A stretch of 64,000 nucleotides of DNA from Jiangellales bacterium. Its GTDB lineage: Bacteria; Actinomycetota; Actinomycetes; Jiangellales; Jiangellaceae. Positions within the stretch are counted from its first letter, which is position 1; each line of letters opens with the position of its first letter. Made by a program: the position numbers and the translations under genes. The DNA is taken from positions 190,039-254,038 of the forward strand of contig JAUJNY010000004.1 of the NCBI GenBank assembly GCA_030447955.1. Reading direction: 5' to 3'. Below the pieces are notes generated by a model. That model was not told where the DNA came from. It did not search any database and saw only the letters and a list, made by a program, of their open reading frames with translations. Shown here in pieces: positions 58,768-64,000 of the stretch.

Positions 58768-59721
58768 CGCGCCTCCCGATCCCAAAGGCTTGCGCCGCTT
58801 TGGCGCAGCCGATCGCCTAACCGAGGGAACGTGCCGCTGCCGCAAGGCGGAAGAACAGAAGCAACCCACCCCGGTCTCGAGCAGTAGCCACCCCGTCGCC
58901 AGCGCGAACCCCGCAATGCCCGCCCAGGCGGTGGCGAGGCCGATGTTGCTGACGCCGAACGCGAAGAGCGCGACGGCGGGGTCGGTGTCCACGATGTGCG
59001 GCGGCGACCCAGCTGAGGTCGGCAACAGTGGCGATGTTCCCACGGCCGGGTCAGCCGCACCCGGACCCGTCGGCTCCACGCGAACCAGGTGACGGCGCCG
59101 AGCACCGCGATGCTCGCGAGCGCGTGCAGGGTCGGCCCCACGACGCTCGCTCCGCCGCCCTCGTACGCGATGACGACCAGCCGCATCGGCCCCCACAGGG
59201 GGGGTGGCCACGGCACCAGGCAGCTCAGGCGGCAGGCTCATGGCCACGCCGCCGACCGCGATCAGGGCCAGCATGCCCTCGAGCTCGCGGGCGAACAAGG
59301 CACCGATGGCCAGGCCCAGCGGCCCGCCCACCAGCACGGTCAGCACCACGGCGAGCGCGAGGGCGCTCCCGTCCGCCGGCTGGGAGCGTGCCAGCTGCAG
59401 CGGGATCATCGCTCCCGCCAGCAACAAGCCCAAGGCCACGAGCGGCACGAGCCGTCCCAGCAGCTGCGCGCCGGCGTCGTACCCGGCCAGCGACAGCCGG
59501 GCGTCGACCAGCCGCCAGCCCAGGGCGGAGAACAACGCGACACCGCCGACCGACCACGAAAGCCCGACCGCGCCCGGGGTCAGCTCCCACCCTTCCCCGG
59601 GTGGGATCGAGAGGTACAGGAGCAGCGGCAGCACCGCGAGCATCACCACGGCCAGCCGGCGCCGCGACAGGTCGCGCGCCTGCATCTCGGCGATGGTCGC
59701 CGCCGCCTGCAGCGCGCTCAT
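58764..59721 (-). pseudogene. ABC transporter permease with homopolymer frameshift
   Basis: From ATG 59721 about 175 codons encode a membrane protein with five hydrophobic helices (MLAVLPLLLYLSIPP, VALGLLLAGAMIPLQ, AVVLTVLVGGPLGLAIGALFA). At a run of seven G (plus strand 59188-59194) the frame is lost; the next frame continues with GPMRLVVIAYEGGG, LHALASIAVLGAVTWFAW and then becomes nonsense up to 58764. A further hydrophobic segment near 58900-58960 lies in the original frame. It overlaps the ATPase gene by 4 bases. Sequencing error, phase variation and decay are all possible. Confidence 0.7.
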
Positions 59722-60353
59722 CGCGCCGCTCCAGCCGCCGGCACCGATCCCTCGGCGCGGACAACGGACAGATCCACCACCCGGTCCACGCGCTGCAGCT
59801 CAGCCAGCAGGTGGGTGACCACCACCACGGCGCGGCCCTCGTGGCGCCACGCGTCGACGTGCTGCCAGAAGTCGACGTACGACCCGCGGTCGAAGCCCTG
59901 GTAGGGCTCGTCGAGCAGCAGCACAGTGGGGGCGCCCAGCAGCGCCAGGGCAAGGTTGAGCTTCTGCCTCGTCCCACCGGAGAGGTCGCGCACCACCGCC
60001 GTGTCGCCCACCGGGAACCCCAGGGACTCGAGCATTTCGCGGCCGCTCCGCAGCGCTGCGGCTCGGTCGAGCCCGAGGGCGCGGCCGAACAGCACCAGGT
60101 GCTGGTTAGCCGTGAGCAGGTCGACCAGGCCGGGTTGCTGGGGGCAGTACCCCACGCGTGCGGCTCGCCGGACCATGCCACTGTCGGGAGCGACCAAGCC
60201 GGCGCAGATGCGCAGCAGCGTCGTCTTGCCCGCACCGTTCTCGCCCACGATGGCGACCACTTCGCCGGCGTGCACCTCGAGATATGCCCCGAGCAGGACA
60301 CTCCGCCGCCCGAAGGACTTGGTGACACCCGTCGCCTCCAGCAGCAGCGTCAT
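59718..60353 (-). CDS. ABC transporter ATP-binding protein
   Basis: A 211-residue ATPase: Walker A GENGAGKTT, Q-loop YCPQQPG, signature LSGGTRQKLNLALALLG, Walker B VLLLDEPYQGFD, H-loop VVTHL. ATG 60353 has GGAG 6 bases upstream and gives the usual family N-terminus. With the permease it would form a half-exporter or import-type complex; the substrate is unknown. It is divergent from the second sensor kinase, 127 bp apart, with a C/G-rich hairpin between. Confidence 0.9.
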   Translation of the reverse strand: MTLLLEATGVTKSFGRRSVLLGAYLEVHAGEVVAIVGENGAGKTTLLRICAGLVAPDSGMVRRAARVGYCPQQPGLVDLLTANQHLVLFGRALGLDRAAALRSGREMLESLGFPVGDTAVVRDLSGGTRQKLNLALALLGAPTVLLLDEPYQGFDRGSYVDFWQHVDAWRHEGRAVVVVTHLLAELQRVDRVVDLSVVRAEGSVPAAGAAR

Positions 60354-60480
60354 CGCCGGCTCCGTTGGTTCATGGCCAGCGACCGTAGGCATCGCTGCGG
60401 TCCTGCGACACGGGGCTGCCGCGCACTCCTCGCCCCGGGGCCAGCCCCGGGGTCCGGGCGGGGCAGCTCCGCTGTACACC

Positions 60481-62583
60481 GTGTCGCGGCGAGCGGACCA
60501 TGTGCATGTGTCGGGATGGGCCCGGGTCAGGCTGTATACCGCCGTTGCGGCCGGCGCCGTCGGGTTGCTCGTCGGCGTCGGAGTCTCCGTCCTCGCGCGG
60601 CTGGACGGGGTGCGGAGCCACCTGGCCTGGACCGGCATGGTGGTCGTGCCGCTGTACGCGCTCGCCGTATGGCTGGTCCGCCATCGACCCGACCACCCCC
60701 AGGCCAGACGGCTGCTCCTGATCGCCGCCGTCTCGGGGCTCAGCGTCGGGGTGGAGAGCGTTGTGCGCTGGGTCTACCGCGACGCGGGTGAGGTGGGGTG
60801 GCTCTGGTACGGGAACTTCGTCCACCAGTTCCTGAACGTCGTCAGCAGTGTCGCCGGCGGAGTGCTGCTCGCCTGCTACCCCGATGGCACCGCCGATAAG
60901 CCCTGGCAGCGACGCCTGGTGGCCGGGCTCTGGTGGCTCTTGCCGTTTCCGCTCCTGATGCTCCTGACCCACCGGACCCTGGTCGTGTCGCCGTACCTGT
61001 TCGAGGGCAGCGCACCGGATCCGCCGGCCAGTCCCTTCTTCACCGGGTGGCTGGAGCCGCTGGGGCCCCTGGTCGAGGTGCTATTCACCAGCAGTGCCGC
61101 CGCCGCGATCGGCGCAGCCGTGCTGCTCATGCGCTACGCGCAGTCGCGCGGCACGCACCGGCTACGCATGCGGCCACTCGCCTACACCATCTTCATCTCC
61201 CTTCCCGTCTTCGGCACGCTCGCGGTGATGCTGATGCTGCATGTGCCCGAAGACTCCCCGTGGTTCCTGCTCGTCAGCTTCCTGAGCTTCCCGGTGCTGC
61301 TCATGTTCCCCGTCAGCATCGCGATCAGCGTCCTGCGCTACCGGATGTTCGACATCGACGTCGCCTTGCGCCGCTCGGCGGTGTACGGCGTGCTGGTGGT
61401 CGTCATCGCCGCGGTCTACGTGGCACTTGCCGCTGCCCCGGGGCTCGCGCTGGGCAACCAGGTGCCGGTCCAACTGGCGGTGGTGCTGACCGTCGTCGCC
61501 GCCGTGGTCTTCCAGCCGCTGCGCCGTCGGTTGGAGTCCGCCGCCGACCGCTGGGTGTTCGGCGAGCGAGCCAACCGTTACCAGCTCGTGACATCGTTCG
61601 GCTCCACCTTGGAGCAGGCCGTGGATCTCGACGAGCTGCTGCCACGCCTGGCGGAGACGGTCCGCCGAGGTTTGAGCGCAGCGTGGGTGCGGGTTGCCGT
61701 GCGTGGCGACGATCCCGGGACCTGGCTGGCGGTGCCCACGGGGACGTCCGGGACGCCGTCGGGAGACCCGGCTCTCGTCGAGGAGCTACGCCACCAGGAC
61801 GAGGTCGTCGGACGGATCGAGTGCGGAGCTCGCGACGACGGGTACGACGAGACCGACCGCGAGCTGCTTGCCGTGCTCGCCGGACAGGCCGCCACCGCGA
61901 TTGCCAACGTGCGGCTGACCGCCCGCCTGAGCGAGCAGGTGGCGGAGTTGGCCAGGTCCCGCGCGCGCATCGTGGCCGCGCAGGACGGCGAACGTCGCCG
62001 CATCGAGCGCGACATCCACGACGGCGTGCAGCAGGCTGTCGTGGCGCTGCTCACCAAGCTCCGGCTTGCCCGCAACCAGCTGGCCCGCGGCGAGTCGCCC
62101 GGGGCCCTGCTCGTGGAGACGCAGGCCGACGCGAGCGAGCTGCTCACGGATCTCCGGGAGCTGGCGCACGGCATCCACCCGCCGGTGCTCACCGACGGCG
62201 GCCTCGTCGCGGCGGTCGAGGCGCGCGCGGGCAGGCTCCCGCTGGGGGTGACGGTGCACTCCGACGACTCGACGCGGGCACGACGGTTCGGTCCCGAGGT
62301 CGAAGCGGCGGCGTACTTCGTCGCGTGCGAGGCGCTCACCAACGTCGTCAAGCACGCGCACGCCAGCCAGGCCGATGTCAGCGTCACCACGGAGGACGGG
62401 CTGCTGCGCCTGCAGGTGCGCGACGACGGAAAGGGCATCAACGGCTCCGGTTCCCACGGCCACGGCCTCACCAACCTCCGCGACCGGGTCGAGGCGCTCG
62501 GGGGACGGCTCCGCATCGAGGGGCCAGCCAGCGGCGGCACCCGGCTCGACGCCGCCCTCCCGATCGGGGCAGCCGATGCCTGA
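60481..62583 (+). CDS. NarL-type sensor histidine kinase (second)
   Basis: About 700 residues from GTG 60481 (GTG 60502 and 60508 are alternatives; none has a clear Shine-Dalgarno). Residues 15-350 contain eight or so transmembrane helices, then a GAF-like domain. The phospho-His is in ERDIHDGVQQAVV (about residue 511). HATPase_c has LTNVVKHAHA and DDGKG, then GHGLTNLRDRVEALGG. It is paralogous in layout to the kinase at 38787. The regulator gene overlaps its end by 8 bases. Confidence 0.9.
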   Translation: MSRRADHVHVSGWARVRLYTAVAAGAVGLLVGVGVSVLARLDGVRSHLAWTGMVVVPLYALAVWLVRHRPDHPQARRLLLIAAVSGLSVGVESVVRWVYRDAGEVGWLWYGNFVHQFLNVVSSVAGGVLLACYPDGTADKPWQRRLVAGLWWLLPFPLLMLLTHRTLVVSPYLFEGSAPDPPASPFFTGWLEPLGPLVEVLFTSSAAAAIGAAVLLMRYAQSRGTHRLRMRPLAYTIFISLPVFGTLAVMLMLHVPEDSPWFLLVSFLSFPVLLMFPVSIAISVLRYRMFDIDVALRRSAVYGVLVVVIAAVYVALAAAPGLALGNQVPVQLAVVLTVVAAVVFQPLRRRLESAADRWVFGERANRYQLVTSFGSTLEQAVDLDELLPRLAETVRRGLSAAWVRVAVRGDDPGTWLAVPTGTSGTPSGDPALVEELRHQDEVVGRIECGARDDGYDETDRELLAVLAGQAATAIANVRLTARLSEQVAELARSRARIVAAQDGERRRIERDIHDGVQQAVVALLTKLRLARNQLARGESPGALLVETQADASELLTDLRELAHGIHPPVLTDGGLVAAVEARAGRLPLGVTVHSDDSTRARRFGPEVEAAAYFVACEALTNVVKHAHASQADVSVTTEDGLLRLQVRDDGKGINGSGSHGHGLTNLRDRVEALGGRLRIEGPASGGTRLDAALPIGAADA

Positions 62584-63241
62584 GCCGCTCAAGGTCGTCC
62601 TCGCGGAGGACAATTACCTGGTCCGCGAGGGCACCCGGCGGCTGCTGGAAGACTCCGGCGCGGTCGAGGTCGTGGCGGCGGTCGGGGACGCGGACCAGCT
62701 GCGCGACGCGGTCCGGCGGCTGCGCCCCGACGCAGTGGTCACCGACATCCGGATGCCGCCGGGACACCACATGGAGGGCATCGAAGCGGCGCACGATATC
62801 CGTCGGGAGCACCCGGGCGTCGGGGTGGTGGTGCTGTCCCAGCACACCGACGAAACCTACGCCTTCGCGCTCCTGCGCGATGGCACCGATGGCCTGGCGT
62901 ACCTGCTCAAGGACCGGCTCGGAGATCTCGACGAGCTCCTCCGCGCGCTGCGTGCCGTGGTGGACGGCGGGTCGGTCATCGACCCCGTCGTCGTCCAGAG
63001 CCTCGTGGCGCGGCGTTCCCGGCTGGCGCAGTCACCGGTTGCGTCCCTGACGCCGCGCGAGGTGGACGTGCTGCGCGAGATGGCGCAGGGCAAGACGAAC
63101 GCCAGGATCGAGCAGGCGCTGCACCTGTCGGCCTCCAGCGTCGAGAAGCACGTGACCTCGATCTTCGCCAAGCTGGGGCTGGCGGAGGAGCCCGTGCACC
63201 GCAGGGTGGCGGCCGTGCTTGCGTTCCTCGACCACGGATAG
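62576..63241 (+). CDS. NarL/FixJ family response regulator (second)
   Basis: A 221-residue regulator. The receiver has LAEDNYLVREG, Asp in VVTDIRMPPG and Lys in YLLKDRLG. The LuxR HTH is LTPREVDVLREMAQGKTNARIE and SASSVEKHVTSIFAKLGL. It may control the divergent ABC genes. It is about half identical by eye to the regulator at 40781. Confidence 0.92.
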   Translation: MPEPLKVVLAEDNYLVREGTRRLLEDSGAVEVVAAVGDADQLRDAVRRLRPDAVVTDIRMPPGHHMEGIEAAHDIRREHPGVGVVVLSQHTDETYAFALLRDGTDGLAYLLKDRLGDLDELLRALRAVVDGGSVIDPVVVQSLVARRSRLAQSPVASLTPREVDVLREMAQGKTNARIEQALHLSASSVEKHVTSIFAKLGLAEEPVHRRVAAVLAFLDHG

Positions 63242-63417
63242 ATCAACCTCACTCGGCTAACTGCCGAGGCAGCGACAAGACGGCGACGCTCCCCCGGACC
63301 CGGTGGGCGGCGCGACCAACAGAGGGTCGCGCAACTCCCCCATCGCCCGCCCGCTGACCTGCTCGAGCGGCGGCGGCCGCTGGTTCATCCGAATGGGACC
63401 CGGTTCGCAAGCCCCAA

Positions 63418-63783
63418 CTGCTAGTTACGCCCGCTACACCCTCCCCTGCGACGCAGGGCAGGCGCATGACTGGTGGGAGCCACTGCTGCCCGTCCACGGC
63501 GACTCCGCAGCCGGGTTCAACCGCAGCGAATTCCTCCCCGCCATACCCACCACCAGTGAGCGCCACCGCCGGCTGTACGGGATGCGCCAAGACACCGAAG
63601 CCTCAACGCCCAACTCGACCGCGCCCTCTACGGCCGCCGCCTCCCCGCCTGGGGCGGCCACAACCAGACCTCAGTCATCCTGCTCGCCGCCTCGCAGAGA
63701 ACGCCTGGGCCAGACACATCTGGAACCAGGCCGTCGCCGATCAACGCAGCGGCCACCCCCCACCCCAACACCACGCCGCCTAA
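63418..63783 (+). pseudogene. Degraded transposase-like remnant
   Basis: Three consecutive frames give YTLPCDAGQAHDWWEPLLP and ERHRRLYGMRQDTE, then LNAQLDRALYGRRLPAWGGH and QTSVILLA, then LAENAWARHIWNQAV. Together they resemble the C-terminal part of a mobile-element protein, but I cannot name the family. Frameshifts near 63598 and 63690 make it non-functional, and the N-terminus is missing. Confidence 0.4.
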
Positions 63784-63902
63784 CCACCACACCGCTCACC
63801 GACCCCTCCCCGCTTCCAATCTTCGCCCCACGCGCCCACGCGGCATCAGAACACCCAACGCTGTTCCCTGACGGCGGCTGCACCCCTGAGGCCTCCTCCG
63901 CC

Positions 63903-64000
63903 CAGGCCCTAGACTCACCGCCACCACGCCTCACGGACCGCGGTTCCTACGGTGGAGGTTTTCCGCAGGAATTTCGTATGTCCCGCCCCCGCCCCCGTAG
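63903..64000 (+). repeat. Promoter-like repeat and possible gene start at right edge
   Basis: This stretch matches 52815-52905 in parts: CCTAGACTC with a TANNNT box at 63910-63915, then TTCCGCAGGAATTTC. An ATG at 63978 could begin a gene (MSRPRPR...) that runs off the window. GCAGGA lies 9 bases before it. Confidence 0.4.

Overview
The window looks like a chromosomal segment of a high-GC actinomycete. GC is very high throughout. Starts are often GTG, many genes overlap by ATGA or GTGA, and several starts sit 6-8 bases after a TANNNT -10 box, as in leaderless actinobacterial mRNAs. Families typical of Actinobacteria include Lsr2, a SigE-type ECF sigma factor, a SepX/GlpR divisome protein, FmdB, CsbD, CU044_5270 and LuxR-type LAL regulators. 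I cannot name the genus from the sequence alone.

Layout. 1-4.6 kb: a small conserved gene, a TPR-CHAT caspase-like protein and a secreted subtilisin. 5.2-7.1 kb: a small secreted protein and an ECF sigma/anti-sigma pair. 7.45 kb: tRNA-Ala(CGC). 7.6-12.5 kb: a conserved minus-strand block, galU, moeA/glp, moaC, mogA, rimJ and sepX/glpR, in which the MoeA-like protein may serve cell division. 12.5-16.4 kb: 5-formyl-THF cyclo-ligase, CsbD, a MerR regulator with a 28-residue nine-cysteine metallothionein-like peptide, FmdB, an MTA/purine phosphorylase and a SAF protein. 16.5-24.4 kb: a CBS protein, a large helicase-nuclease with degenerate ATPase motifs, a PadR regulator, a lipoprotein, a coiled-coil protein and a secreted beta-propeller. 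24.5-31.7 kb: a nine-gene histidine operon (hisG-C-H-A-B-F-N-IE-D) preceded by a leader peptide with three His codons and a terminator, which reads as a ribosome-mediated attenuator. 31.8-41.4 kb: an ArsC-like protein, a LAL regulator, small metabolic and secreted proteins, and a NarL-type two-component system.

41.5-63.8 kb is an accessory and decaying zone. It holds a start-less fragment, a CU044_5270 relic, a ruined TetM-type ribosome-protection gene, a TetR/MFS efflux pair and a YCII gene. An intact IS1-family element (48338-52044) sits at the YCII stop codon. It has 17-bp perfect terminal inverted repeats, an 8-bp target duplication and four passenger genes: a membrane-anchored dCTP-deaminase-like protein lacking the catalytic Glu, a small basic protein, an XRE-ImmA/IrrE protease-regulator and an unknown partner. 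I regard this as the best candidate for an undescribed system. Next come a frameshifted VOC gene, lsr2, a frameshifted cupin gene, and two dead ISL3-family copies back to back sharing one 8-bp target, so the target occurs three times. Then follow a ScyD/E-like secreted propeller, an ABC transporter with a homopolymer frameshift, a second NarL-type two-component system and relics up to the right edge.

How the genes work together. The his genes form one translationally coupled pathway under predicted His-dependent attenuation. MerR and the Cys-rich peptide are one transcript, with the peptide's Shine-Dalgarno overlapping the merR stop codon. The two kinase/regulator pairs are each translationally coupled. 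Inside the IS1 element, divergent leaderless promoters around a 17-bp palindrome suggest self-regulation of the passenger module. Functions are inferred from motifs recognised by eye; no database search was run.
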